This document shows, piece after piece, positions 52,040-60,418 of a stretch of DNA of 64,000 bases. A program made the position numbers and the translations under genes. Every line of letters begins with the position of its first letter. Positions within the stretch are counted from its first letter, which is position 1. The stretch spans positions 1,674,001 to 1,738,000 of the forward strand of contig NZ_JACHXJ010000001.1 of assembly GCF_014192015.1 (NCBI RefSeq). The letters run 5' to 3'. The notes beneath the pieces are model-generated. The model made no database searches, was not told the DNA's origin, and saw only the letters and a list, made by a program, of their open reading frames with translations. The DNA is from Paenibacillus rhizosphaerae (lineage in GTDB: Bacteria; Bacillota; Bacilli; Paenibacillales; Paenibacillaceae).

Positions 52040-52996
52040 TTACATCATTGCGCTTTCCGGATCGATTTTGCGGACAATCCAGTTGGCGATCAGAATGGTG
52101 GCACAGCCCAGAACGGACTGCACGAATGCAGCAGCGGAGGCCATCCCGACAGTAGCGGTTTTCAGCTGCTTATATACCATGACATCGATAGTCGTAGACA
52201 CGTTGAACAAGGAATTGGAGTCCCGCGTGACCTGGTAGAACAAGCCGAAATCGGTGTAGAAAATGCGCCCGACCGCCAAGATAAACATCATGACGATGAC
52301 CAGCTTCAGCATCGGCAGCGTAATAAATCTCGTCTGCTGCCAGATCGAGGCGCCATCGATCACCGCGGCCTCGTAATAAGTGCTGTCAATGCTCGTGATG
52401 GTGGCCAAGTAGATAATCATTCCATAGCCCAGGCCTTTCCAGACGTTTAAGAGAATCAGGAAAAACGGCCAGTATTTCGGTTCCATGTACCAGTTCACCG
52501 GGTCGCTGCCCATACTGACAAGCATTTGGTTGACGATTCCCTTGTCAAAGCTAAGGAAAGCCCACCCAACGGCCGATACGACAACCCAAGATAAAAAATA
52601 GGGAAGGAACATCATCGTTTGATAGATTTTGCTGGCCTTCCGGCTGTGCAGCAGTCCTACCATAATGGCGAATAGAACAGGGAGGACGATGCCCAGAACG
52701 ATAAAGATCAAGTTGTATCCAATCGTGTTGCGGATGATGATCCAAGCGTCGTTCGATTTGAACAGGAACTCGAAGTTTTTGAAGCCGATCCACGGGCTGT
52801 TGAACACATTGCTCAGGAATCCGCCGCTAATTCTAAAATTTTTAAAGGCGATAATAATCCCGAACATAGGTAGGAAGCAGAAGAGGATATACCATATGGT
52901 CGTCGGCAAGGCGAGCAGGGTCAGTTCCGTATCCTGCTTGTGCCAACGTGGACGTAAGCGCTTACGCTTGTGGCTTTGCTCGGCTTTTAAACTCAT
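52040..52996 (-). CDS. ABC transporter permease, LplB type
   Basis: Membrane subunit of 318 residues: a basic tail, FCFLPMFGIIIAFKNFRI after helix 1, and the EAAVIDGASIWQQTRFITLP EAA loop. ATG 52996 (MSLKAEQ) lies 8 nt after GGAAGGAG; the upstream GTG would overlap this site. It is the first gene of the operon. A palindrome resembling a catabolite-repression site lies inside its first codons. Confidence 0.93.
   Translation of the reverse strand: MSLKAEQSHKRKRLRPRWHKQDTELTLLALPTTIWYILFCFLPMFGIIIAFKNFRISGGFLSNVFNSPWIGFKNFEFLFKSNDAWIIIRNTIGYNLIFIVLGIVLPVLFAIMVGLLHSRKASKIYQTMMFLPYFLSWVVVSAVGWAFLSFDKGIVNQMLVSMGSDPVNWYMEPKYWPFFLILLNVWKGLGYGMIIYLATITSIDSTYYEAAVIDGASIWQQTRFITLPMLKLVIVMMFILAVGRIFYTDFGLFYQVTRDSNSLFNVSTTIDVMVYKQLKTATVGMASAAAFVQSVLGCATILIANWIVRKIDPESAMM
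52953..52966. promoter_or_regulatory. 14-bp palindrome, possible cre-like site in the first codons of the permease
   Basis: CGTAAGCGCTTACG is fully palindromic and matches the CcpA cre core (TGNNARCGNWWWCA) except for the first and last TG/CA bases. It lies 31-44 bp after the start of the first gene in the operon, a known roadblock position. It may simply follow from Arg-Lys-Arg codons. Confidence 0.3.
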
Positions 52997-53151
52997 GTTA
53001 GTCACTCCTTCCGGTGGTTTTGTTTCTCTTATTGCAGCTTGCGCTTCGTAAATTCATTGTATAAAAGGAAGATTCCATGCATCCAGATAACAAACTTGAT
53101 ACTATAGTCAAAAAACGTTAGGTGAGTATGAATTTTTGTCGATAAAACGCA

Positions 53152-53186
53152 TAAAGGCACCCGGTTCCTTAAACCGGATGCCTTTA
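53152..53186 (-). terminator. Intrinsic terminator of alpha/beta hydrolase gene
   Basis: TAAAGGCACCCGGTT / AACCGGATGCCTTTA (53152-53166, 53172-53186; one G-U pair), 5-nt loop. The region from here to 52997 is the upstream region of the minus-strand transporter operon; I see no gene. Confidence 0.8.
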
Positions 53187-53261
53187 AATGAATAATGAAT
53201 AACGTATATTATTTGAATGATAATCGATTGGATCATCTTGAAAAGCGTTAGCGGAACATCT

Positions 53262-54140
53262 CTAATCGGTTAGCAGATTGGACAGCAGCCAGGGCTTGAT
53301 GACCGGAAGCACCGTCTCCGGGTGCATGGCTTTGGTATGATCCATCTCGTCGCCGTTTAAGATGCGAACATCCCAGCCCATTTCTTCCAAAACTTGCTGG
53401 TTTCGCCGCAAAATACCGGCAATGTCCACAGTGACTCCGCCGAAGTTTTCCCCGTACACGATCATATCTTTCTCACCGGCAAAAGCCAGCTTCGGAACGT
53501 CCGGGCTCAGACTCACCTCACGGTCGACAAAATCCATCAAATGCTGGTACAGCGTCATAAACTGTTTGGTTTGATTGGTGTCGATCTTAACCTGCACCTG
53601 ATCCCAATCCACCTTTTCCGGATTGCCCGATTCCTGCCATTCTTCCCTTGCGGGGGTATTCTGATTGCGTACTGCTTGTTCGTAAGTACTGCGGGTCACC
53701 ACCATCATTTCCTTATAAGGCCCGTCCATTGGCGGAAATCCGCCCATGATCAAGCCTTCTAGACGATCCGTGCGGATAGCCAATTGCAGCCCGACCAGTG
53801 CCAGCCAGGAGTAGCCATAGTAGCTAAACCGGCGGACATTCATTTCATCAGCGATGAACAGCAGATCTTCTGCGATCTGGTCCGGTGTTAATTGGTCGGG
53901 ATTGGGATGCTTCATGCGATGACCTTCATAATCAAAGTACAAGACTTGGAATGCATCCGCGAGCCCTTCGACGAAATGCTGTCCGGATTCGGGATCGACA
54001 CCCCACAGCTTGAGGCTATCAGCTTCTTGTCCGTACACGGATTCCTTGGCGACAGGCAGCATGATCGTTTTGCCTCCGGCCGGTCCCGCCAATCCGACTT
54101 TGATGTCGGACGAATCTTTGAGCTTGATGACTTTTTCCAT
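53262..54140 (-). CDS. Alpha/beta hydrolase-fold protein with atypical nucleophile elbow
   Basis: Soluble protein of 292 residues with the alpha/beta hydrolase order: FDYEGHRMKHPN near the oxyanion region, nucleophile elbow YYGYSWLALVGLQL with S111, KLAFAGEKDMIV with a likely acidic residue, and DEMDHTKA with a likely catalytic histidine. The elbow reads G-Y-S-W-L instead of G-x-S-x-G. Thioesterase- or lipase-like function is possible. ATG 54140 is behind GGGAG; in-frame codons further upstream lack a ribosome binding site. Monocistronic, with a terminator at 53152. Confidence 0.75.
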   Translation of the reverse strand: MEKVIKLKDSSDIKVGLAGPAGGKTIMLPVAKESVYGQEADSLKLWGVDPESGQHFVEGLADAFQVLYFDYEGHRMKHPNPDQLTPDQIAEDLLFIADEMNVRRFSYYGYSWLALVGLQLAIRTDRLEGLIMGGFPPMDGPYKEMMVVTRSTYEQAVRNQNTPAREEWQESGNPEKVDWDQVQVKIDTNQTKQFMTLYQHLMDFVDREVSLSPDVPKLAFAGEKDMIVYGENFGGVTVDIAGILRRNQQVLEEMGWDVRILNGDEMDHTKAMHPETVLPVIKPWLLSNLLTD

Positions 54141-54344
54141 ATTCTTCACTCCCAAATGGTCTATACAGTCATCATATAACATTCATGCAATCTTTCGGTT
54201 TTGCTGGTTTTTTTCGTTGATATACTTGAGTTTATCGCGAAATAATATTGTTGCAGCACTTGAAGGTTCAACTTTAAGCAAAGACATCGCCAGTGAATCG
54301 ATATTCATCGAAACAAATACCAATTATGAAATGTTAACTATAAC

Positions 54345-55763
54345 TCAGGTCAATCTCCACGATTCCGTAAACAGCTGGACTCTACGCAGCCCTTCGGATA
54401 TTTCCCCCTCCGTCAGATTCCCGTATCCGAGCACCACCTTGCCGGGGGAACAGCCTTTCAACCTGGCATAGTCTTCAAAGGCGGAGAGGCGGACGCCGAA
54501 GTCTTCAATTTTGTGCCAGTCCATCGGACCGTAAACATCCTGCTTAAAATGGAGCTGGACATGCATCCCGGCTTCATCTCCCAGCAGTTCAACGCGGTCA
54601 CCGAATAAGCTTCGGCATTGTTCCGCTATGTAGAGGCGCTTACGCTTGTATACCGCTCTCATTTTATGAATATGCCTGTCAAAATGACCGTCCAGGATAA
54701 AACGTGCAAGCGCCGACTGCATGATACCGGAAGTCGTCAGGTTTAGTTCTATTTTGGTGCGAATAACCGGCTCGATCATTTCCGGGGGGACGATGAGGAA
54801 TCCGATCCGCAGGGCAGGCGACAGCGTTTTGCTATACGTACCTGCATAGATGACCTTGTTCGGGGCAAGAAGCTGCAGCGGAGGGACCGGTGCGCCTTTA
54901 TGCCGGAATTCGCTGTCATAGTCATCCTCAATGATATAGTGACCGGCCTTTTCAGCAAGCGCGATGGCCATCTGCCTCCGTTGAATCGAGAGAATGCTGC
55001 CTGTCGGGTATTGGTGGGAGGGCGTCAGCACGATCAGACCGGCAGGTGAATGAGGCTCGATCCGGTGGATCTGCATCCCCTGATGATCAACCTCGACCGG
55101 ATGGATGTTATAGTTTAATCTTTGGAAAATATCACCGACAAACCCGATCGTCGGCTCTTCAGCGTAAACCGTATGAAAACGAGCCGAGAGGGTAGACGCC
55201 AGCAGCAGCATTCCTTCGGAAGTCCCCGACGTAATGACGATTTGGTTCATGCTGCATGCCATGCCCTTCACCCGGTACAAATAACCCGCAATGGCCTCCC
55301 GCAGAGCAGGCAGCCCTTGAATATTGCCGTAAGAAAATACGTCTTCCGCCGCCGAATCGGTCATCTCCCGCACGTATTTGCTCCATAGCCTGCGGGGAAA
55401 TTGAGATAAATCGGGCAGACCTCCGTCAAAGTCGATAAGCTTCGGTTTCTTAGGAACGGACTCGACCCGGGCAGATGGTGCCGAAGAAGAAGCGGGATCG
55501 ATTTTCATCACTTTGCGGGCTTCGATACCTTCAGCGACAAACGTTCCGGAGCCGGCTCTGGAGTTCAAATATCCTTCGGCGGTCAATTGCTCGTACACTT
55601 CGATCACAATGTTGCGTGCAATGCCAAGGTCCACGGCGGCCCGTCGCGTCGGCGGCAGCTGAAGACCGGGTGCGAGTGCACCGCTTTCAATTTCCTGGCG
55701 CAGGTAGCCGCATAACTGCTGGGTTACGGAACCTGCACCTGCCATTGCTCTAAAGCCGAACAT
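54345..55763 (-). CDS. MocR-family PLP-dependent transcriptional regulator
   Basis: Regulator of 472 residues with a GntR winged helix (about 12-80; LPPTRRAAVDLGIARN, EGYLNSRAGSGTFVA) joined to an aminotransferase-I-like domain (about 110-472). PLP signs are visible: ITSGTSEGMLL, EDDYDSEF and the Schiff-base lysine K312 in TYSKTLSPALRIGF. MocR proteins (GabR, PdxR) bind direct repeats in divergent promoters. Here the divergent partner is an aldo-keto reductase, and the gap holds such repeats. Confidence 0.92.
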   Translation of the reverse strand: MFGFRAMAGAGSVTQQLCGYLRQEIESGALAPGLQLPPTRRAAVDLGIARNIVIEVYEQLTAEGYLNSRAGSGTFVAEGIEARKVMKIDPASSSAPSARVESVPKKPKLIDFDGGLPDLSQFPRRLWSKYVREMTDSAAEDVFSYGNIQGLPALREAIAGYLYRVKGMACSMNQIVITSGTSEGMLLLASTLSARFHTVYAEEPTIGFVGDIFQRLNYNIHPVEVDHQGMQIHRIEPHSPAGLIVLTPSHQYPTGSILSIQRRQMAIALAEKAGHYIIEDDYDSEFRHKGAPVPPLQLLAPNKVIYAGTYSKTLSPALRIGFLIVPPEMIEPVIRTKIELNLTTSGIMQSALARFILDGHFDRHIHKMRAVYKRKRLYIAEQCRSLFGDRVELLGDEAGMHVQLHFKQDVYGPMDWHKIEDFGVRLSAFEDYARLKGCSPGKVVLGYGNLTEGEISEGLRRVQLFTESWRLT

Positions 55764-55780
55764 AGGGGTGTCTCCTTTTA

Positions 55781-55829
55781 ATTGGTTCTTAAATTACACG
55801 TTCTTTTTGGTTCTTATGTTGACCAATTA
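55781..55829. promoter_or_regulatory. Direct repeats between MocR regulator and aldo-keto reductase
   Basis: TTGGTTCTTA at 55783-55792 and 55808-55817 (identical, 25 bp apart), with AATTGGT (55781-55787) mirrored by ACCAATT (55823-55829). This matches the direct-repeat-plus-inverted-half-site layout of MocR operators. Confidence 0.55.
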
Positions 55830-55878
55830 CCTTCATTATACTGAAGCTGAAGCACACGCACAAAGGAGATGAGAAGGA

Positions 55879-56877
55879 ATGTTTAAACGAACATTGGGAA
55901 GATCGGGCATCGAGGTTAGCGCGCTTGGCATCGGAGGCTGGGCGATTGGGGGACCTTGGTTTGACGAGGAAACGGGCAAGCCGTTCGGATGGGGTGAAGT
56001 GGACGACCGGGAATCCATTGCCGCGATCCACTGTGCGCTCGATAGCGGCATCCAGTTTATCGACACCTCCGATAATTCCGGAGCCGGTCACAGCGAGCGG
56101 GTGATCGGACAAGCGTTGAAGGGGAGAAGGAATCAGGCCGTGTTGGCAACGAAGTTCGGGTATGTTACGAACGAAGAAACCAAATTAGCGACAGGATCGA
56201 ACGCAAGCCGCGAATACATCAAATCGGCATGCGAGGCTTCACTCCGCAGGTTGGGTACGGATTATATCGATCTCTATCAATTTCATCTGGGTGATTACCC
56301 GATAGACTTGGCCCAGGAAGTCGTCGACGTGCTTGAGGAACTGGTAACGGAGGGGAAAATTCGCTTCTTCGGTTGGTCTACAGATACGACGGATCGAGCA
56401 GAAATCTTCGCGGAGAGCAAGCACTGTACGGCGATCCAGCATGATTTCAACGTCTTTATTGACAACGATGCAATGCTGGACGTTTGCGAACGCAACCGGT
56501 TAGCCAGTATTAACCGTGGTCCGCTTGCCATGGGCCTGCTGACGGGGAAATACTCTGAAATTGTCAACGTGCTGGATTCGAAAGATATTCGGCAGCGCAA
56601 TGACTTGGATTGGCTCACGTATTTTAAAGATGGGGTTCCGTCGCCTAAATTGACCGGGCAATTGCGTTCAATCCGCGAGGTATTGACCTCGGGAGGACGG
56701 TCGCTGGCCCAAGGCGCACTTGCCTGGATATGGGCCAGAAGCGACGTAACGATTCCAATTCCGGGCTTTCGTACCGTCAAGCAAGTGACGGAAAATGCAA
56801 AAGCGCTGGAATTTGGCCCGTTAACGGATGCTCAGATGGGTGACATCGCCGAGCTTCTGGCTGTAACGGAAGCATAA
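55879..56877 (+). CDS. Aldo-keto reductase with the catalytic tyrosine replaced by serine
   Basis: TIM-barrel protein of 332 residues of the AKR family (LGRSGIEVSALGIGGWAIGG, RGPLAMGLLTGKY, IPGFRTVKQVTENA). The catalytic tetrad D-Y-K-H reads D62, S67, K92, H136: the usual DTADxYG motif appears as DTSDNSG. Codon TCC (56077-56079) needs one base change to restore TAC. The fold and NADPH-binding motifs look complete, so the protein may be stable but poorly active in reduction, or have another role. AGGAG precedes the ATG; divergent from the MocR gene. Confidence 0.88.
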   Translation: MFKRTLGRSGIEVSALGIGGWAIGGPWFDEETGKPFGWGEVDDRESIAAIHCALDSGIQFIDTSDNSGAGHSERVIGQALKGRRNQAVLATKFGYVTNEETKLATGSNASREYIKSACEASLRRLGTDYIDLYQFHLGDYPIDLAQEVVDVLEELVTEGKIRFFGWSTDTTDRAEIFAESKHCTAIQHDFNVFIDNDAMLDVCERNRLASINRGPLAMGLLTGKYSEIVNVLDSKDIRQRNDLDWLTYFKDGVPSPKLTGQLRSIREVLTSGGRSLAQGALAWIWARSDVTIPIPGFRTVKQVTENAKALEFGPLTDAQMGDIAELLAVTEA

Positions 56878-56941
56878 TCGCATTCAGTTAACATAAAATA
56901 TATTATGTAAACTCGTCAAAGCTTAAATTGTTGATAGTAGG

Positions 56942-56976
56942 CAACCCCTTGGTTCTCCAAGGGGTTGTTCTTTTTT
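56942..56976 (+). terminator. Intrinsic terminator of aldo-keto reductase gene
   Basis: CAACCCCTTGG / CCAAGGGGTTG (56942-56952, 56957-56967) followed by a T-rich run. Confidence 0.92.
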
Positions 56977-57000
56977 CATTGGGACGTATGCAGCATAGTA

Positions 57001-57025
57001 AAAGCTGGCCAGGATCGGCCAGCTT
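57001..57025 (-). terminator. Intrinsic terminator of nitroreductase gene
   Basis: AAGCTGGCC / GGCCAGCTT (57002-57010, 57017-57025) followed by TTTTA on the minus strand. Confidence 0.75.
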
Positions 57026-57078
57026 CTAAACTTATCTGTATTCGTATTGGTTAAGTAGATGTGGCGCAGCGGCTTACT

Positions 57079-57690
57079 TTATTCAAATTTTCCTTCAAAA
57101 ACAAGCTCGTTCAGCGGACGGCGGTCATTCGGCACTTCGCGCTGCTGGATCGCTTCCGGCAGTACAGATTTGTCGCCCAAATAACCGAGGGCAATCACGG
57201 CATGAAGCTCGATTTGATCCGGTATGTTCAATACTTCACGGGCTTTATTGCGGTCAAAACCGCCGATGGCATGCGTGTGCAGACCGAGGATCGTCGCTTG
57301 AATCGCCAAGGAAGCCCAGGCTGCACCGGCGTCGAAAACATGGGCACCATTCGGGTCGCCGTTTTCTCTAAGTTTGTCGGAAGCGATGACAATGAGAACT
57401 GGCGCACCGGACGCCCAGGTTAGATTGAATTCACTTAAAAATGAATGGAACTTGCTGAGCTGCTCATCGGTTTTAGCGACAATAAAGCGCCATGGCTGAT
57501 CATTATAAGAGGATGGGGCCCAGTGTGCGGCTTCAAGGATGGTATAAAGGTCCTGATCGCTGACTTTCCGGTTGGAAAATGCGCGTGTAGACCAGCGGTT
57601 CAGAAAAAGCGGGCTTACCGGATATTCGGATTTACGCTGACCTTGCACCTCAGGCAATATTTCATTGACGATGGATTGAACGTTGCTCAT
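57079..57690 (-). CDS. Nitroreductase-family flavoprotein
   Basis: Soluble FMN-dependent NAD(P)H oxidoreductase of 203 residues. NRWSTRAFSNRKV at the start and the AAHWAPSSYNDQPWRFIVA segment are the FMN-contact motifs (RSxRxF, APSxxNxQPW) of the family; GLHTHAIGGFDRNKA is the second conserved region. AAAGGAGAG precedes the ATG. It is probably a broad nitro- or quinone-reductase. Its upstream region has tandem repeats that could bind a MarR/HxlR regulator. Confidence 0.9.
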   Translation of the reverse strand: MSNVQSIVNEILPEVQGQRKSEYPVSPLFLNRWSTRAFSNRKVSDQDLYTILEAAHWAPSSYNDQPWRFIVAKTDEQLSKFHSFLSEFNLTWASGAPVLIVIASDKLRENGDPNGAHVFDAGAAWASLAIQATILGLHTHAIGGFDRNKAREVLNIPDQIELHAVIALGYLGDKSVLPEAIQQREVPNDRRPLNELVFEGKFE

Positions 57691-57765
57691 ATACGATTTC
57701 TCTCCTTTTCAAATGAAAATTTACAGTTATGTCCTGGCTGCTTACTTAAACTTACGTACTTACAA

Positions 57766-57785
57766 ATTAAATATAATTAAATATA
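57766..57785. repeat. Tandem 10-bp AT repeat upstream of nitroreductase
   Basis: ATTAAATATA occurs twice in tandem (57766-57775, 57776-57785), 76-95 bp upstream of the start codon. The rest of 57691-58026 holds a cre-like site and the ribosome binding site of the GMC gene, but no gene. Confidence 0.4.
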
Positions 57786-57911
57786 TGATTTAACTCGGAT
57801 ATAGTCAAATCAAATTCTTTGATGGATGATTGGGTCCATTTGCGGAAAGGCCGTAGTTTTAAGAAGGGTTTAGGAATGAATAAAGAGAATTATAGATGCA
57901 TCTCTTTAAAG

Positions 57912-57925
57912 TGATAACGGTTACA
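57912..57925. promoter_or_regulatory. cre-like site upstream of GMC oxidoreductase
   Basis: TGATAACGGTTACA matches all 14 positions of the CcpA core consensus TGNNARCGNWWWCA. It lies 102-115 bp before the oxidoreductase start codon. LacI/GalR-type regulators bind similar sequences. Confidence 0.45.
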
Positions 57926-58026
57926 GTGAACCGGCAAACATTTGATTGATGCACTGGCTTAGTCTGTTCCAAGGTTAACGAACAATCAAGGAGCGAGAAT
58001 CCGAACAAGAAGAAAGGTGGCAGCAA

Positions 58027-60159
58027 ATGAATCAGATCGATCAAACATCCATATTAATCGAGTGGCATTCCATATTGGAAGCAGTCTCCAACCGATTTAT
58101 TCCGGAAAATGAGTGGCCGTCAGCGGCCAGCGGAGGCGCACTCGTCTATATGGAACGGAGGGCTGATGAGGATCCCTCGACCTGGAGCAAGCTGATTGAA
58201 CCGGGCCTTCACGCACTCGAGTCGGAAGCGTCGTCCCGGTATGGGCGCGCATTTTCAGAACTGACCGACGATCAACAGGATAAATTGCTGCAGGATGTCC
58301 AGCATGACCGAGTCCGCGATTGGCCGGTTTCGTCTCCCGTGTTCTTCAACGCATTGCTGGAGTTTGTCGTCGAAGGCTACTATGGAAATCCTGAATCCGG
58401 CGGCAATCGCGAGGGTAAGTCATGGGAAATGATCGGTTTCCGGCCGGGTCCGGTATCCGGCGAACAGGGACTGCCCGCTGAAGCAGATTTGCCGCTGCGA
58501 ACGTTCGATCAGCTACAAGCCCACTACGATGCCGTCGTTATTGGAGCTGGGGCGGGCGGATCCGTAGCGGCGGCGGTGCTGGCTGAGTCAGGCATGCGCG
58601 TCCTCGTCATTGAACGCGGCCGTTGGCTTCGATACGACCAGGTAGGCCGTGATCATTTGCGCAACCACCGGCTGAGCAAATACGGCCACAATACCGGACC
58701 GGATCTGGATGGCAGTCCGCGGACATTTCTGGCCGCCGCAGGGGAAGAGAGAATCACGGCTCCTTATGAAGGAGATTACCACAATAACGCCATGACAGTC
58801 GGCGGCGGTACACGGGTGTACGGCGCCCAGGCGTGGCGATTCCATCCGGAAGATTTTCGAATGGCCAGCCACTACGGCATCCCGGACGGGAGTTCCCTTA
58901 GCGACTGGCCGATCACGTACGAGGATCTGGAGCCTTATTATGTAAGGGCCGAATGGGAGGTTGGCGTATCCGGAGACGGGAACGCCCACGCTGGGCATGC
59001 CAAGCGGAGCCGACCTTATCCGATGCCGGCGATGCCCTTGACGACGGAAGCGCGGCGGCTGGCGGAAGCGGCAGCCCGTTTGGGTTGGGACGCCGGATCG
59101 GTCCCGCTGCTGATCAACTCGGTCGAACGGGACGGCAGGCCGGCATGCGGCCAATGCGGTCAATGCGTCGGTTTCGCCTGTCCAACCAATAGTAAAAACG
59201 GGGGACATAACACGATGCTTGTGAGAGCAGCCGCAACCGGCAACTGTGATATCATCTGCGATACGATGGTGGAGCGGATTGAATCCGAAGGTGGCAAGCG
59301 GGCCACCGGGGTTCGGCTGGTGCAGGAAGCGGGCGGGACGATCCGGCGACAACGGGTGGCAGCCGGTCAAGTCATCGTAGCCGCCGGCGCGATCGAAAGC
59401 GCGCGTTTGCTGCTGAACTCGGCTACCGAAGCGGAGCCGGACGGCATTGGCAACCGGTACGGCCAAGTCGGCCGAAATCTGCAGGGCCATGTCTACACGG
59501 GCGCGTACGGTCTCATGGACGATCCGGTCCAAGACGGCCTTGGTCCCGGTGTCAGCATTGCCACGCTTCGGTTCGCCCATGACAATGGCGGCGGCGTGAT
59601 CGGGGGCGGACTCCTCGCCAACGAATTCACCCGGCTGCCCCTTATCCATTGGTACAGGGCACTTGCCCCCGACGCCCCGAGATGGGGACTCGCAGGCAAA
59701 GAAGCGATGCGTAGCAGCTATTTACGCACCAGCCAGATCCAGGGGCCAATTCAAGAGATCCCGACGGCGGAATCGAGAGTCCGGCTCTCACGGACGGTCA
59801 AAGACCGTTTCGGTATGCCAGTCGCTCAGCTTTCGGGTCGTGTTCATCCGGAATCGCTGCGTGCGGCGGGGATGCTGGGCGAACAGGCCGAGAAGTGGCT
59901 TTGGACTGCCGGTGCCCGCCAGGTTTGGCGAACGAGTCCGGGAACCGGGCTGAGTGCCGGACAGCATCAGGCAGGCACGCTCCGGATGGGGAATGATCCC
60001 ACTACCTCGGTCACCGATCCAACGGGACGCGTACACGGTTACGACAACCTGTGGGTGAGTGACGGGTCCGTGCATGTCACCAATGGCGGAGTGAATCCGG
60101 TGCTGACGATACTAGCTTTGGCATTCCGGACTTCGGAAAACATCGTGAAGCACGGCTAA
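58027..60159 (+). CDS. GMC oxidoreductase fused to a gluconate-dehydrogenase-subunit-3-like domain
   Basis: Protein of 710 residues. Residues about 20-140 (SRYGRAFSELTDDQQDKLLQ, FFNALLEFVVEGYYGNPES) resemble the small gluconate 2-dehydrogenase subunit 3. From 168 the FAD-binding fold starts (DAVVIGAGAGGSVAAAVLAE), and the C-terminal GMC domain ends with HQAGTLRMG, HGYDNLWVSDGS and NGGVNPVLTILALAF. In between is C374-x2-C377-x2-C380-x4-C385-P, which looks like an iron-sulfur or metal site. No twin-arginine or other signal peptide, so cytoplasmic. In related dehydrogenases these parts are separate subunits. Likely oxidises a sugar or polyol; substrate and acceptor unknown. Confidence 0.85.
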   Translation: MNQIDQTSILIEWHSILEAVSNRFIPENEWPSAASGGALVYMERRADEDPSTWSKLIEPGLHALESEASSRYGRAFSELTDDQQDKLLQDVQHDRVRDWPVSSPVFFNALLEFVVEGYYGNPESGGNREGKSWEMIGFRPGPVSGEQGLPAEADLPLRTFDQLQAHYDAVVIGAGAGGSVAAAVLAESGMRVLVIERGRWLRYDQVGRDHLRNHRLSKYGHNTGPDLDGSPRTFLAAAGEERITAPYEGDYHNNAMTVGGGTRVYGAQAWRFHPEDFRMASHYGIPDGSSLSDWPITYEDLEPYYVRAEWEVGVSGDGNAHAGHAKRSRPYPMPAMPLTTEARRLAEAAARLGWDAGSVPLLINSVERDGRPACGQCGQCVGFACPTNSKNGGHNTMLVRAAATGNCDIICDTMVERIESEGGKRATGVRLVQEAGGTIRRQRVAAGQVIVAAGAIESARLLLNSATEAEPDGIGNRYGQVGRNLQGHVYTGAYGLMDDPVQDGLGPGVSIATLRFAHDNGGGVIGGGLLANEFTRLPLIHWYRALAPDAPRWGLAGKEAMRSSYLRTSQIQGPIQEIPTAESRVRLSRTVKDRFGMPVAQLSGRVHPESLRAAGMLGEQAEKWLWTAGARQVWRTSPGTGLSAGQHQAGTLRMGNDPTTSVTDPTGRVHGYDNLWVSDGSVHVTNGGVNPVLTILALAFRTSENIVKHG

Positions 60160-60255
60160 AGCTGTTATCAGCAGTAAAGATCAGGATGTTGGCGTTTATA
60201 ACCCTTCATCAATAGGCAGGAGGGAAAGTTTTCCTATAACCTTTGATTACCATTT

Positions 60256-60293
60256 GAGCACAGGGTGCGCGGTTTACCCGATGCTCTTTTTTT
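60256..60293 (+). terminator. Intrinsic terminator of GMC oxidoreductase gene
   Basis: GAGCA / TGCTC (60256-60260, 60282-60286) with an inner GGGT / ACCC stem and a run of seven T. Confidence 0.75.
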
Positions 60294-60418
60294 CTGAGTT
60301 TTACCCTTGTATGACAGCCGTGTAAGTTTGGTGTAAGGAAGAGCCCTAGGAGAAGTATAAAACTTGGGATAAACTTGCGGAAGATAATCCACTTATTTCG
60401 CAATAGGGAGTAGAACTT

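Noticed and set aside
58588..59649. Open frame of 353 codons on the minus strand
   Set aside because: Shadow of the GMC oxidoreductase gene; no family motif.
60209..60403. Possible 64-residue membrane peptide on the minus strand
   Set aside because: It overlaps the GMC terminator, has no ribosome binding site, and its C-terminal half is not protein-like.
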